Source of the DNA: Ruminococcaceae bacterium UBA4871
GTDB lineage: Bacteria > Bacillota > Clostridia > Oscillospirales > Acutalibacteraceae
Length of the DNA: 35,335 nt
NCBI GenBank assembly: GCA_002399445.1
Contig: DHDR01000028.1
Location: 1 to 35,335 of the forward strand
Reading direction: 5' to 3'
This document shows, one piece after another, positions 7,104 through 15,577 of this stretch. Numbering within the stretch: the first letter of the stretch is position 1; each line of letters begins with the position of its first letter. A model generated the notes under the pieces. The model did not search any database. It had not been told where the DNA came from and saw only the letters and a list, made by a program, of their open reading frames with translations. The position numbers were made by a program, and so were the translations under genes.

Positions 7104-7817
7104 ATGTTAAGTAAACGGCAAAGAACTGTTTTGCAGGTTTTAAAAGAACAGAAAGACTACATTACCATTGACCAGATTGCAAAGAAAGTAAGTTTTTCGC
7201 CCAAAACCATTCGAAATGATTTATCCCAAATTGGCCAGTTCCTTTCAGAACATCAGCTTGGGAAAATTCAGGCAAAACCGCGGAAAGGGATTCGGCTGTT
7301 TATTACAGAAGAAAAATGGGATAAACTGCAGAGCATATGGCAGCATCACGATGCTGCTGTTCCGGCAGAAGAACGAAAATGTAAAATTTGCAGAATTCTA
7401 TTTCAAAACAAAACGGTCCATATGGCAGATTTGGAGAAACAACTGTATCTGGGGAGATCAGGTGTGGAGAAAGCACTGAATGACGTTCAGCCATGGCTTG
7501 AAAGCAGAAATATCAAACTTCACAAAGTGCGAGGAAAAGGGCTTCAAATTGAATGTTCAGAGTTTTCCAAAAGATTGGCTTATTTGGACTTATATACACA
7601 AAGTCAGGCAAACAAAAATCTGGGTAAAGGAATCATGACCGGTTCCAACTCCTTAGATGAAATCGCGCTGTATTTTAACGGCTTTAATGCGGACGGCGTT
7701 GTCTGCAGCTTGAATGAAACAGAAAAAAAATATGGATTTCACTTTGAATATCACGCTGGACAGCAGCTTTTTTTTTACTTTCCGCTATCCTTACTCAGTG
7801 CAGAGCAGGTGTCATGA
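7104..7817 (+). CDS. PTS-type regulator, N-terminal half (HTH, degenerate PRD1)
   Basis: The 237-residue product starts with an HTH_11-type helix-turn-helix (TIDQIAKKVSFSPKTIRNDL), then a second Mga-like HTH (about residues 90-155), then a poorly conserved segment in the place of the first PTS regulation domain. It ends abruptly (SAEQVS) inside what should be PRD1. The next ORF begins in the -1 frame with a 4-base TCATGA overlap and supplies the rest of a LicR/MtlR-type regulator. The summed length (237 + 422) equals a normal single protein, so this is either a frameshift or a coupled two-chain version. AAGGGGGAAA precedes ATG 7104. Confidence 0.82.
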   Translation: MLSKRQRTVLQVLKEQKDYITIDQIAKKVSFSPKTIRNDLSQIGQFLSEHQLGKIQAKPRKGIRLFITEEKWDKLQSIWQHHDAAVPAEERKCKICRILFQNKTVHMADLEKQLYLGRSGVEKALNDVQPWLESRNIKLHKVRGKGLQIECSEFSKRLAYLDLYTQSQANKNLGKGIMTGSNSLDEIALYFNGFNADGVVCSLNETEKKYGFHFEYHAGQQLFFYFPLSLLSAEQVS

Positions 7818-9082
7818 TTCATGATGGTTTTCAGAGGGATAACTCTGCATTTAACCGAAAGATTGCCGATGATTTAACTGCACGGCTTGAAAAAAGGTAT
7901 ATCACTTCTATTCCGAAAGAGGAACAGGAGTACCTTCAGCTTTGCATCAGTATTTCTGAAATTCAGAATTTTACCGATCCGTCCAGTCGGCAGACCTGTG
8001 AAACGGAGGAAAGTGATCTTTTCGAACTGGTTAAAAGGTATATTGCGATAGTCAGCAAAATGACAGGCATTAATCTCCAAACGGACAGGCCATTGTGCGA
8101 TGATTTATTTTTATACTTGCGATCAGCTGTAAGGCGGCTCCAGTATGGAATCCTGATGCCAAATCCCCTTTTGCCGCAGGTGAAAGCAGAATACCCGAAC
8201 CTTTTTACAGTTGCTTGGTCTGCCAGTGTCCTGATTGAAGAGGAAATGCATGTGGAAGTCAGTGAAAATGAAGTCGGATTTCTTACCATTTATATTGCAG
8301 GAGCCGTGGAACGGGCCAATTCAACCGTGCAGGCTTGTATCCTCTGTAATTATGGCGTAGGGGTATCCCAGCTCCTGAAGGCGCAGATTGAACGCTCTAT
8401 TCCGAATCTGTCTGTTTCGGCCGTTGCTACTTTTCAGGATGCCGAAAAAGTGCGGAACAACGGCTGTGATTTTGTGATTACGCCGGAAGAGATTGGGCAG
8501 ACATTCGGCGGCAAAGATGTCGTGACAGTCAATAATTTTCTGATTCCGTATGATATCAAAAAAATCAAAGAAAAAATATTTGAGATTCGCAGGAAGAAAA
8601 TCAGCCGAGCTGCTCAAGAAGATGATTACCATCATATTCAGTTGTTTGACAGCAATTTCATACAGTTTCCCGATTCCGCCTTTCGGAAAGAGGACTTGCT
8701 GGAAGAAATGTGCCGTTCTTTGGAACATATGGGCTATATATCTTCAGAATTTTTTCGGTCAGTGCAGAAACGGGAAAAAGCAGCATCCACGTATATTGGG
8801 AAAGGAGTTGCCATCCCGCATGGCTCAACAAAGTTTGTTGAGCGGCCGATTATTTCAGTTGCAATTTTGAAAGAACCAATCCTCTGGAATGATGGTGAAC
8901 TGGCTGATTTCATTTTTCTTCTGGCACTCAAACCTAATCATACATTTTCCATTCAATCGCAAGTGATGAAATTTTACACGGTGCTTTCCAGCTTGATGGA
9001 TAATGACAGAAAGCTCAATGATGCCAAAAACATTAAAAGCAAGACGGAATTTGCTGATTATATGAATCGACTGACCCAGTGA
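7814..9082 (+). CDS. PTS-type regulator, C-terminal half (PRD2, EIIB-like, EIIA-like)
   Basis: The 422-residue product contains the end of PRD1, PRD2 (about residues 60-170), a EIIB-like domain with Cys178 in LCNYGVGVS, and a EIIA domain with His336 in VAIPHG. The two usual PRD2 phospho-histidines appear as Tyr: DLFLYLRSAV where relatives have LLLHLRPAI, and FLTIYIAGAVER where relatives have LALHFGAALER. The EIIB and EIIA phospho-sites are kept. Activity would then be set mainly through those domains. ATG 7814 overlaps the stop of the upstream half. It is followed 44 bases later by a stand-alone EIIA. Confidence 0.85.
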   Translation: MIHDGFQRDNSAFNRKIADDLTARLEKRYITSIPKEEQEYLQLCISISEIQNFTDPSSRQTCETEESDLFELVKRYIAIVSKMTGINLQTDRPLCDDLFLYLRSAVRRLQYGILMPNPLLPQVKAEYPNLFTVAWSASVLIEEEMHVEVSENEVGFLTIYIAGAVERANSTVQACILCNYGVGVSQLLKAQIERSIPNLSVSAVATFQDAEKVRNNGCDFVITPEEIGQTFGGKDVVTVNNFLIPYDIKKIKEKIFEIRRKKISRAAQEDDYHHIQLFDSNFIQFPDSAFRKEDLLEEMCRSLEHMGYISSEFFRSVQKREKAASTYIGKGVAIPHGSTKFVERPIISVAILKEPILWNDGELADFIFLLALKPNHTFSIQSQVMKFYTVLSSLMDNDRKLNDAKNIKSKTEFADYMNRLTQ

Positions 9083-9126
9083 AGCAGTCGGCAATAGGTT
9101 TCAAAGTAAATTGGGAGGAGACAAAT

Positions 9127-9594
9127 ATGAAGATTAAAGATTTGTTGTCAAAGGAAAACATCTTTTTTGGCGTTCAGGTGCCGGGAAATGATAAGAAGCA
9201 TGCCCTAAAAGAAATTAGTAAATTATGTGCAAAGTGCAGTAATCTGTCAGAACATACCCTGTACAAAACATTTTTGGGACGTGAAAAAGTGGAATCAACA
9301 GGATTCGGCAGCGGAGTGGCGATTCCTCATGCAAAGCTGGATCGCCTGAAAGAGCCGTTTATTGCAATCGTACATTTTGCAGAACCCGTCAATTGGGATT
9401 CCATTGACGGAAAGCCGGTTGAAGTCGCAATTGCCTTGGTCATGCCGACGGTCGATAAAGATAACACGCACTTACAGGTCCTGTCTTATTTTTCAAGAAA
9501 GCTGGTGGATGAGTCTTTTATTGACCGCTTGCTGAAAGCAGAAGATAAGGACCAAATGTATCAGTGCGTTCTGGAAGAGATGGGGGAAGATTAA
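9127..9594 (+). CDS. PTS sugar transporter subunit IIA, fructose/mannitol type
   Basis: The 155-residue protein is a complete PTS_EIIA type 2 domain with phospho-His68 in GSGVAIPHAKL and the usual PVEVAIALVMPT core. The start ATG 9127 has GGGAGGAG at 9113-9120; a longer in-frame extension upstream to 9079 overlaps the regulator and has no ribosome site. It accepts phosphate from HPr-His and passes it to EIIB. Its stop TAA abuts the EIIB start with no gap. Confidence 0.93.
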   Translation: MKIKDLLSKENIFFGVQVPGNDKKHALKEISKLCAKCSNLSEHTLYKTFLGREKVESTGFGSGVAIPHAKLDRLKEPFIAIVHFAEPVNWDSIDGKPVEVAIALVMPTVDKDNTHLQVLSYFSRKLVDESFIDRLLKAEDKDQMYQCVLEEMGED

Positions 9595-9912
9595 TTGAAA
9601 ATTGTCGGCGTAACGAAGTGTCCGGTCGGAATCGCCTATACCTATTTAGCAGCAGAAAAGCTGAAGCAGGCCGGCGAAAAATTGGGCCATGAGATAAAAA
9701 TCGAAGCACAGGGTGCGCTGGGCATGGAAACTCCGCTGACAATGGAAGACATCCAACAGGCAGATTATGTTATCCTTGCGGCCGATACGGCTGTTGCGGG
9801 AAAAGATCGGTTTGCTGGGAAAAAAGTGCTGGAGGTTTCCCTCCAAGCTATCATAAAAAATGCAGCCGGCGTTTTCAATTCGCTGGCAGGGTGTGCCAAA
9901 ATGATGAAATAA
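9595..9912 (+). CDS. PTS fructose transporter subunit IIB
   Basis: The 105-residue protein is a full EIIB fructose-type domain with phospho-Cys9 in TKCPVGIAYTYLAAEKL. It starts with TTG 9595 directly after the EIIA stop, with GGGGGAAG upstream inside the EIIA end, so translation is coupled. After its TAA (9910-9912) the same frame stays open for 38 more codons to 10027, with a Gly/Ser/Ala-rich stretch (SGSEGAGGSAKDG) like an inter-domain linker. In related FruA-type proteins a linker leads to EIIC, which is absent here. Confidence 0.9.
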   Translation: MKIVGVTKCPVGIAYTYLAAEKLKQAGEKLGHEIKIEAQGALGMETPLTMEDIQQADYVILAADTAVAGKDRFAGKKVLEVSLQAIIKNAAGVFNSLAGCAKMMK

Positions 9913-10074
9913 CCGACTGCTTTATCCGGCAGCGAAGGAGCAGGCGGGAGTGCTAAAGACGGCAGGAAAGTGATTGATCAATCCGCTTTTGCTGAAGAGC
10001 GGGACAATCATGAAAACAATAGAAAATAAGTAATTATTATTTTATAAAATTAATTGAAAGAAAGGACTTTTACT

Positions 10075-10332
10075 ATGCAGAAATATACTTATACGATTAA
10101 GGATGAGGAAGGTCTCCATGCGCGTCCGGCAGGTTTGCTTGTTAAATGTGCACAGAAGTGCAGTTCCAAGGTGACCATTGAATGCAAAGGTCATTCTGCA
10201 GATGCCAAACGCCTTTTTGCCGTTATGGGTTTGGGCGCCGGCAAGAATGACCAGCTGACTTTTTCTATCGAAGGACCGAAAGAAGATACAGACTGTGCCA
10301 CACTCAAGAGTTTCTGTACAGCACATTTATGA
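10075..10332 (+). CDS. ptsH: HPr-like phosphocarrier lacking Ser46
   Basis: The 85-residue protein has the HPr active site GLHARPAG with His15 at the canonical position. The helix that normally carries regulatory Ser46 reads ADAKRLF, placing Arg at position 46. It can therefore receive phosphate from Enzyme I but should not be a target of HPr kinase/phosphorylase, so it is unlikely to be the carbon-catabolite-repression HPr. The start ATG 10075 has GAAAGGAC upstream; a TTG at 10054 is in frame but lies before the ribosome site. Enzyme I follows 13 bases downstream. Confidence 0.92.
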   Translation: MQKYTYTIKDEEGLHARPAGLLVKCAQKCSSKVTIECKGHSADAKRLFAVMGLGAGKNDQLTFSIEGPKEDTDCATLKSFCTAHL

Positions 10333-10345
10333 AGTTGGTGAGAAT

Positions 10346-11968
10346 ATGGTTAAAATACATGGGATTGGTGCATCTGACGGAATTATCATGGGACAACTGG
10401 TGCTGTATCAGCCGGGTCAAGTGAAGGTTGAAAAGTATGCAGTTGAAGATGCAGAGAGTGAAATTCAACGTTTAAAAGAAGCACAGAAAGAGGCTGTTAA
10501 TTCCCTAAATAAAGTTTACCTGCAATCTTTGAAGCGTTTAGGGGAAAAAGACTCGATGATTTTCCAGATTCACATGATGATGCTGCAGGATGAAGATTAT
10601 ACAAATTCCATCCTGGATAAAATCAGGCAGGAAAACGTGAATGCGGAATATGCAGTTCAGGAAACTGGGAAAGAATTTGCAGAGCGTTTCGCTCAAATGG
10701 ATTCGGAATATATGCGGGGGCGAAAAGCTGATGTCATTGATATTTCCCGCCGCTTAATTCAATGTTTAGCACAGAAGGATGGAACAAAGTTCTGCCTAGA
10801 TGAACCTTCGATTATTGCTGCTGACGATTTGACTCCCAGTGAGACAATGCAGCTTGAGAAATCGAAAGTTCTGGCAATCCTTACACGCAATGGTTCCCGC
10901 ACGGCACATTCCGCCATTTTGTCTCGCACAATGGGTATCCCGTCTGTGGTGAACCTTGGAGATGATTTTCAAAAGCTGCGGGATGGAATGAATGTCATTG
11001 TGAATGGTACTTCCGGAGATGTGCTTTTGGAGCCGGATGAGGCTGCACAGAATACCTATCAGCAATCGCGCGAGGAATATGTTCGGAACCGAAATGAATT
11101 AAAGCAATTGCTCGGGAAGAAAATCGTCACCCGCGACGGCAGGGTCATGTCTGTAAATGCAAATATTGGTCGTCCAACAGATGCAGAAGCTGCGCTGGAA
11201 AATGGAGCAGATGGAATCGGATTATTCCGCAGCGAATTTTTGTACATGGAGCGTGATTCGCTGCCATCAGAGGATGAACAGTTCCATGCCTATCAACAGG
11301 TACTTCAAAAAATGGGGGATAAACCGGTTATTATCCGCACATTTGATATTGGTGCGGATAAACAGCTTCCTTATTTGGATTTACCCCAAGAACAGAATCC
11401 GGCTTTAGGTTATCGTGCAATTCGTATCTGCTTGGACCGGACAGAGCTTTTTAAGACACAGTTAAGGGCATTGTTCCGCGCTTCTGCATTTGGAAATTTG
11501 AAGATTATGTTCCCAATGATTATTTCCGTTGAAGAAGTGCGAAAAGCAAAAGCTATGATTGAGGAAGTAAAAGCGGAACTTTCCAAAGAAAAAATTGCGT
11601 TTGCACCGGATGTCAAGATTGGTATTATGGTGGAAACACCAGCGGCAGCCGTTTTGAGTGATGAACTGGCAAAAGAATGTGATTTCTTCAGTGTGGGTAC
11701 GAATGATTTAACCCAATATACTTTGGCAGCTGACCGAACCAATGGAAAAATTGCAGGAATCTATAATCAGCGGCATCCTGCTGTGTTAAAATTTTTGGAA
11801 ATGACGGCAAAGAATGCGCACGCAGCAGGTATTCCGTTTGGGATTTGTGGAGAATCAGCTGCAGACCCGGAATTGACCAGCTTTTATCTGAAAATCGGGG
11901 TAGATGAATTGTCTGTTGCACCGCCATCCATATTAGGGCTGAAGAAACGTGCTCTGACGATGATTTAG
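10346..11968 (+). CDS. ptsI: PTS Enzyme I (phosphoenolpyruvate-protein phosphotransferase)
   Basis: The 540-residue enzyme has the N-terminal HPr-binding/phospho-His domain with His188 in SRTAHSAILSR, then the PEP-binding TIM barrel with GLFRSEFLYM, DIGADKQLPYL, MVETPAA, GTNDLTQYTLAADR and the C-terminal GICGE Cys. All catalytic elements seem present, though it is about 30 residues shorter than typical Enzyme I. The start ATG 10346 has GGTGAG upstream; a longer frame from 10295 overlaps HPr. It autophosphorylates from PEP and charges the adjacent HPr. A strong terminator follows. Confidence 0.95.
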   Translation: MVKIHGIGASDGIIMGQLVLYQPGQVKVEKYAVEDAESEIQRLKEAQKEAVNSLNKVYLQSLKRLGEKDSMIFQIHMMMLQDEDYTNSILDKIRQENVNAEYAVQETGKEFAERFAQMDSEYMRGRKADVIDISRRLIQCLAQKDGTKFCLDEPSIIAADDLTPSETMQLEKSKVLAILTRNGSRTAHSAILSRTMGIPSVVNLGDDFQKLRDGMNVIVNGTSGDVLLEPDEAAQNTYQQSREEYVRNRNELKQLLGKKIVTRDGRVMSVNANIGRPTDAEAALENGADGIGLFRSEFLYMERDSLPSEDEQFHAYQQVLQKMGDKPVIIRTFDIGADKQLPYLDLPQEQNPALGYRAIRICLDRTELFKTQLRALFRASAFGNLKIMFPMIISVEEVRKAKAMIEEVKAELSKEKIAFAPDVKIGIMVETPAAAVLSDELAKECDFFSVGTNDLTQYTLAADRTNGKIAGIYNQRHPAVLKFLEMTAKNAHAAGIPFGICGESAADPELTSFYLKIGVDELSVAPPSILGLKKRALTMI

Positions 11969-12029
11969 GGTATCAGTGACCGGCGCTCTCTTTTGATAAG
12001 GCTGTTTGATGTTTGAAGTTAAGTATCTG

Positions 12030-12085
12030 AAGGCGTATCTCCTCATGAATTATGTTTCATGAGTGGATTCGCCTTTGTTTGTGTT
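12030..12085 (+). terminator. terminator of the PTS cluster
   Basis: The stem 12030-12049 pairs with 12056-12075 (AAGGCG..CTCATGAA / TTCATGAG..CGCCTT) and is followed by TGTTTGTGTTT. Confidence 0.75.
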
Positions 12086-12134
12086 TGGTGCAGTACTGCT
12101 TTAAAATATGGGTAAGTTCAAACAAGGTTTTGGG

Positions 12135-12163
12135 TTGTAGTTTTATTTTTCAAATGCTACAAT
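12135..12163 (+). promoter_or_regulatory. sigma-A promoter of the MATE gene
   Basis: TTGTAG (12135-12140), 17-base spacer, TACAAT (12158-12163). The predicted start near 12170 supports the ATG at 12201 rather than 12171. Confidence 0.65.
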
Positions 12164-12200
12164 AATAAAAATGTATGAAATCAAAAGACAGGAGAAACGA

Positions 12201-13568
12201 ATGCGTTCAAATTCACATCATGAAGCCGAGCGTCAGGGGACAAAGGACATGACTTCTGGAAATCCTAAAACCCTAATACTTGGTTTTGCAGTCCCTATTT
12301 GTTTAAGCCAGTTATTTCAGCAGTTATATAATACGACAGATTCTGTCATTGTCGGAAATTATCTCGGGAAGAGTGCATTGGCAGCGGTTAGTTCTTCCGG
12401 TACATTGATTTTCTTGCTTGTCAGTTTTTTCACAGGAACCGCTATGGGTGCCGGCGTTGCCATTTCAAAATATTTTGGTGCCGGTGATTATGACAAAATG
12501 TCACAGGCTATACATACAAATGTTGCTTTCGGACTCATTGCAGGGGTTATTTTATCCGTGTTTGGCGTTTGGGCAACACCGGAAATTTTGCGATGGATGG
12601 ATACAGATCCGTCAGTCCTGCCGCAATCAATCCTTTATTTCCGGTATTATTTTTGTGGTGCACTGGCCATTATTATGTACAATATTTTTACCAGCATCAT
12701 GACTGCGGTAGGGGACAGCAAAAGGCCCCTTTATTATTTGATTTTTTCCTCCGTTTGCAATGTCTTGTTGGATTTGCTGTTTATTCTGGGATTCCATTTT
12801 GGTGTTGAATCCGCTGCAGTGGCAACGACAATTTCACAGGCGGTCAGTGCGGTTTTATGTCTGATACACCTGACGAAGAAAGGAACTGTCTATCAAATAT
12901 CCCTGCATAAGATTCGATTTCATAAAGAAATGCTGCAGGAAATTATTCGATATGGGTTGCCAACAGGCGTCCAGAACTCTGTAATAGGGTTTGCCAATGT
13001 AATTGTTCAAACAAATATCAACTCCTTTGGCGAAAATGCAATGGCAGGATATGGATCCTATACAAAAATTGAAGGATTCGCATTTTTACCGATTACTTGT
13101 TTTGCAATGGCTCTTTCCACTTTTGTAAGCCAGAATTTAGGAGCAGGGAAACACGAACGTGCCCAGGAAGGTGCTAAGTTCGGAATTATAGCTTCCACCA
13201 GTTTAGCGGAAGTTATCGGTATCCTTATTTTCTGCGGTGCGCCTTTCTTGGTTGGTTTATTTAATCACGATGCAAACGTTATGGCATATGGCACACTGCA
13301 GGCACGGACAGAAGCGCTGTTCTTCTTCTTACTTGCTTTTTCTCACTGTATCGCGGGTATTTGCCGAGGCGCTGGAAAGGCAGTTGTGCCGATGCTGATT
13401 ATGTTCGGTATCTGGTGTGTGTTCCGAATCCTTTATATCTCGATTGCAATGCAGATTTCGCACAACATTCAGCTGATTTTTTGGGCATATCCGATTACTT
13501 GGACAATTAGCTCTATTTTATATTTAATTTACTATAAAAAATCAGATTGGGTATATGGATTTGATTGA
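12201..13568 (+). CDS. MATE family efflux transporter
   Basis: The 455-residue protein has a short polar N-terminus followed by about 12 hydrophobic spans in two similar halves, with MATE signatures PICLSQLFQQLYNTTDSVIVGNY and PTGVQNSVIGFANVIVQTNIN. It is an inner-membrane cation-coupled drug or metabolite exporter; the substrate cannot be told. The start at ATG 12201 has AGGAG at 12189-12193 and lies after the predicted promoter. It stands alone between the PTS terminator and tRNA-Thr. Confidence 0.93.
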   Translation: MRSNSHHEAERQGTKDMTSGNPKTLILGFAVPICLSQLFQQLYNTTDSVIVGNYLGKSALAAVSSSGTLIFLLVSFFTGTAMGAGVAISKYFGAGDYDKMSQAIHTNVAFGLIAGVILSVFGVWATPEILRWMDTDPSVLPQSILYFRYYFCGALAIIMYNIFTSIMTAVGDSKRPLYYLIFSSVCNVLLDLLFILGFHFGVESAAVATTISQAVSAVLCLIHLTKKGTVYQISLHKIRFHKEMLQEIIRYGLPTGVQNSVIGFANVIVQTNINSFGENAMAGYGSYTKIEGFAFLPITCFAMALSTFVSQNLGAGKHERAQEGAKFGIIASTSLAEVIGILIFCGAPFLVGLFNHDANVMAYGTLQARTEALFFFLLAFSHCIAGICRGAGKAVVPMLIMFGIWCVFRILYISIAMQISHNIQLIFWAYPITWTISSILYLIYYKKSDWVYGFD

Positions 13569-13577
13569 ATCTTGGAC

Positions 13578-13606
13578 TTGACTCAATACCAACTTTGCGA
13601 TATAAT
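13578..13606 (+). promoter_or_regulatory. sigma-A promoter of tRNA-Thr
   Basis: TTGACT (13578-13583), 17-base spacer, TATAAT (13601-13606), 28 bases before the tRNA. Confidence 0.8.
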
Positions 13607-13634
13607 AAACTAGTTCTGCAAAATAAAGAGTTTT

Positions 13635-13710
13635 GCTACTGTGGCTCAGTTGGTAGAGCAGCTGATTCGTAATCAGCAGGTCGGCAGTTCGAGTCTGCCC
13701 AGTAGCTCCA
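13635..13710 (+). tRNA. tRNA-Thr (CGU)
   Basis: The 76 bases form a cloverleaf with a perfect acceptor stem (GCTACTG/CAGTAGC), anticodon loop TTCGTAA (anticodon CGU), T-loop TTCGAGT and encoded CCA at 13708-13710. It is the attachment-side gene of the prophage that follows. Confidence 0.95.
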
Positions 13711-13718
13711 AGCAAAAA

Positions 13719-13765
13719 CCGCATGGTTAAGCCGTTTTTTAGGCTTGTACATGCGGCACTTTTTT
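13719..13765 (+). terminator. terminator of tRNA-Thr
   Basis: CCGCATG..AAGCC pairs with GGCTT..CATGCGG (13719-13756) and is followed by TTTTTT. It belongs to the same terminator type as after tRNA-Ala and tRNA-Pro. Confidence 0.85.
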
Positions 13766-14853
13766 ACTCATTTTTGGTTTTGACTACCTTTTGACTACTT
13801 TTGCTTTTCTGACTACTAAAATATGCTGTAATTTTATCCGCACTTTTAGCAACATCCTGCTCCCCAATGTGGGTATAAACTTCGGCAGCCATGCGAATAT
13901 CAGAATGGCCTAGCAGATATTGTGCTGTTTTCAAGTCCACCCCAGCACGGTATAGACTGGTTGCATATGAATGGCGTAGCATGTGCGCATGAATGCCCGG
14001 AACTACCAGTGTCACTTTGCTCCACAGATGGCGAAAGCTTATAAAGGATATCATACCCCCATTTGCGGCTGGCACAATGTATAAGCTGTTACGTTTGGCA
14101 GTATTGAGGATAGAAGCTAACTGAGGCGGTACCGGTATAGTACGATGTGAGGCACGACTTTTTAAAGATTGGTCGGGATCAGCTTGATTATTATCAGGAA
14201 AAGTAATGGATCTGTTAACTGTCAATTTATCGTCTGCAATGTCGCCCCATTGCAGTCCCAGTATTTCTTCACGGCGCAGGCCAGCATAAATTCCAAGTGC
14301 ACAGACAGTAAGCGCTCTGCCATCCAGATGGGATAACAAAAGTTCCTGTTCATCATCGGTAAGATACCTCTTTTTTGCTGGCACATTATGCTTTGTTATT
14401 TTTATGCCATCGCAAGGATTGCTAATAATCATGTGGTTTAATCGCGCTGATTCAAATAGTTGAGAGCAGGTAAGCAATGCTTTGTGTTGCAAGCTTTCTG
14501 ATTTATCTGCGCAGGACCGTATCAACTTCTGAATATGGACAGGCTTCACATTGCGAAGTTCTATGCTTCCAATAGTGCCCATGACGTGGGTATTATAAGC
14601 GGTGTGGTACATTCTCATGGTTGAGCCTTTTAGCCCTGTTTTATACGTTTCTAACCATGTCTTAGCCCATTCGCCAACCAGCGTATGGTCGTTAACAGTC
14701 AATCCTTGCCTGTCAGCATCACGCAGTGCGTCCTCAGCGGCCTTTAGCGCTGCAATTGACTTGCCTGCCGCCTTACACGATTTTTTTGGTTCCATCTGAT
14801 AAAGTGATTTTGCGCTGATACCGTCCGTCTGCGCGCTTTGTCAATTTTGCCAT
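13764..14853 (-). pseudogene. tyrosine-family phage integrase with an N-terminal frameshift
   Basis: The main frame (14795 to 13764, 343 residues) has a core-binding domain and a full catalytic domain: Arg in YAGLRREE, HMLRHSYAT, LLGHSD and the nucleophile Tyr in AAEVYTHI. The better start is ATG 14853, with AGGAGG 5 bases upstream; it encodes MAKLTKRADGRYQRKITLSDGTKK, the typical AP2-like arm-binding N-terminus, but runs into a stop after IV. Removing one base from the A7 run (14781-14787 on the plus strand) joins the two frames perfectly. It is thus a recent frameshift, a slippage site or a base error. The 3' end lies 53 bases from tRNA-Thr. Confidence 0.85.
13778..13817. repeat. 11-bp tandem repeats in the integrase 3' end
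   Basis: TTTTGACTACC (13778-13788), TTTTGACTACT (13789-13799) and a further TTCTGACTACT (13807-13817). They encode the SSQKVVK tail of the integrase on the minus strand and resemble arm-type integrase sites. Confidence 0.55.
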
Positions 14854-14913
14854 GCCGTCCTCCTAAAAAAATTCGCCCTGTCAAAGTGCAAGGCAACAGT
14901 CAGTTGCTTTACT

Positions 14914-15315
14914 CTATTTCTGCGCTTGAAGCATATCTTTCAGCGCAGTTTGCAGTGTCTGCGAAAAGTTGATGTTGTTTTTTTCAGCCAGAGCATTCAG
15001 CCACGCGGGGATGGTAAGTGTTTTTTTGACGCTGGTTGTCTGTACCTGATTGCGCACCAGCGGCATATACACGGAGATGAGGGTAGGAACCTGATTCTTT
15101 TCCAAGTGAATATGATTAATTGGAGTAGGGGCGGGAATTGTTTCTCCATCCTGCTCCATACCGAACAGATGCAGCCCCAATGCTTCCTGTGCGTTGTGCA
15201 GTGCTTCATCGTGTGTCTGCGCGCAGGGCAGACAGCCGGGCAGATCAGGGAATTCGATAGATATGCCATCATCTGCAAAAGTAAGGATGGCAATAAATGA
15301 ATAAGTGTCTTTCAT
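14914..15315 (-). CDS. hicB: HicB family antitoxin
   Basis: The 133-residue protein has the HicB partial RNase-H-like fold at the N-terminus (YSFIAILTFADDGISIEFPDLPGCL, then DEALHNAQEALGLHL) and a C-terminal DNA-binding segment (KKTLTIPAWLNALAEKNN). It neutralises HicA and represses the operon. The gene lies 38 bases downstream of hicA on the same strand, the usual toxin-first order. AGGAG-type bases precede ATG 15315. It probably stabilises the prophage region. Confidence 0.92.
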   Translation of the reverse strand: MKDTYSFIAILTFADDGISIEFPDLPGCLPCAQTHDEALHNAQEALGLHLFGMEQDGETIPAPTPINHIHLEKNQVPTLISVYMPLVRNQVQTTSVKKTLTIPAWLNALAEKNNINFSQTLQTALKDMLQAQK

Positions 15316-15353
15316 GAGAAATAACTCCTTTCAAAGGGTGGCAGAAAAGGGAA

Positions 15354-15560
15354 TCACAGAAGTGTGATTCCTGCCTGCCTTGCTATGCTTCTTGCGGTTT
15401 TAATTGGTACATCTTTTACCGGATGTGTGATTGTGACCAATCCGGATTTTGTGGGGTGTTTGAACTGGTGATGGTCGCCTACACAGCGGACTTCATACCA
15501 TCCGTCTGCTGTTATCAGCTTTATCAGTTCCCGCGAAGAATAGCTTTTCGTTTTTATCAT
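15354..15560 (-). CDS. hicA: HicA toxin (mRNA interferase)
   Basis: The 68-residue protein has the dsRBD-like HicA fold: SSRELIKLITADGWYEVR, then GDHHQFKHP with the catalytic His (about residue 30/31) and the VTITHPVKDVPIKTARSIARQAGI tail. It cleaves mRNA when free of HicB. A GGGG-rich stretch abuts the ATG, an unusually short spacing that may keep toxin synthesis low. A consensus promoter lies just upstream. Confidence 0.94.
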   Translation of the reverse strand: MIKTKSYSSRELIKLITADGWYEVRCVGDHHQFKHPTKSGLVTITHPVKDVPIKTARSIARQAGITLL

Positions 15561-15577
15561 CCCCTTTTGATACTGCT

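Noticed and set aside
9913..10029. 38-codon open extension after EIIB as a gene
   Set aside because: No start codon or ribosome site; better seen as a linker-like relic in the EIIB frame.
14781..14787. programmed frameshifting at the A7 run of the integrase
   Set aside because: Only seven A's and no stimulatory structure visible; a mutation or base error is simpler.
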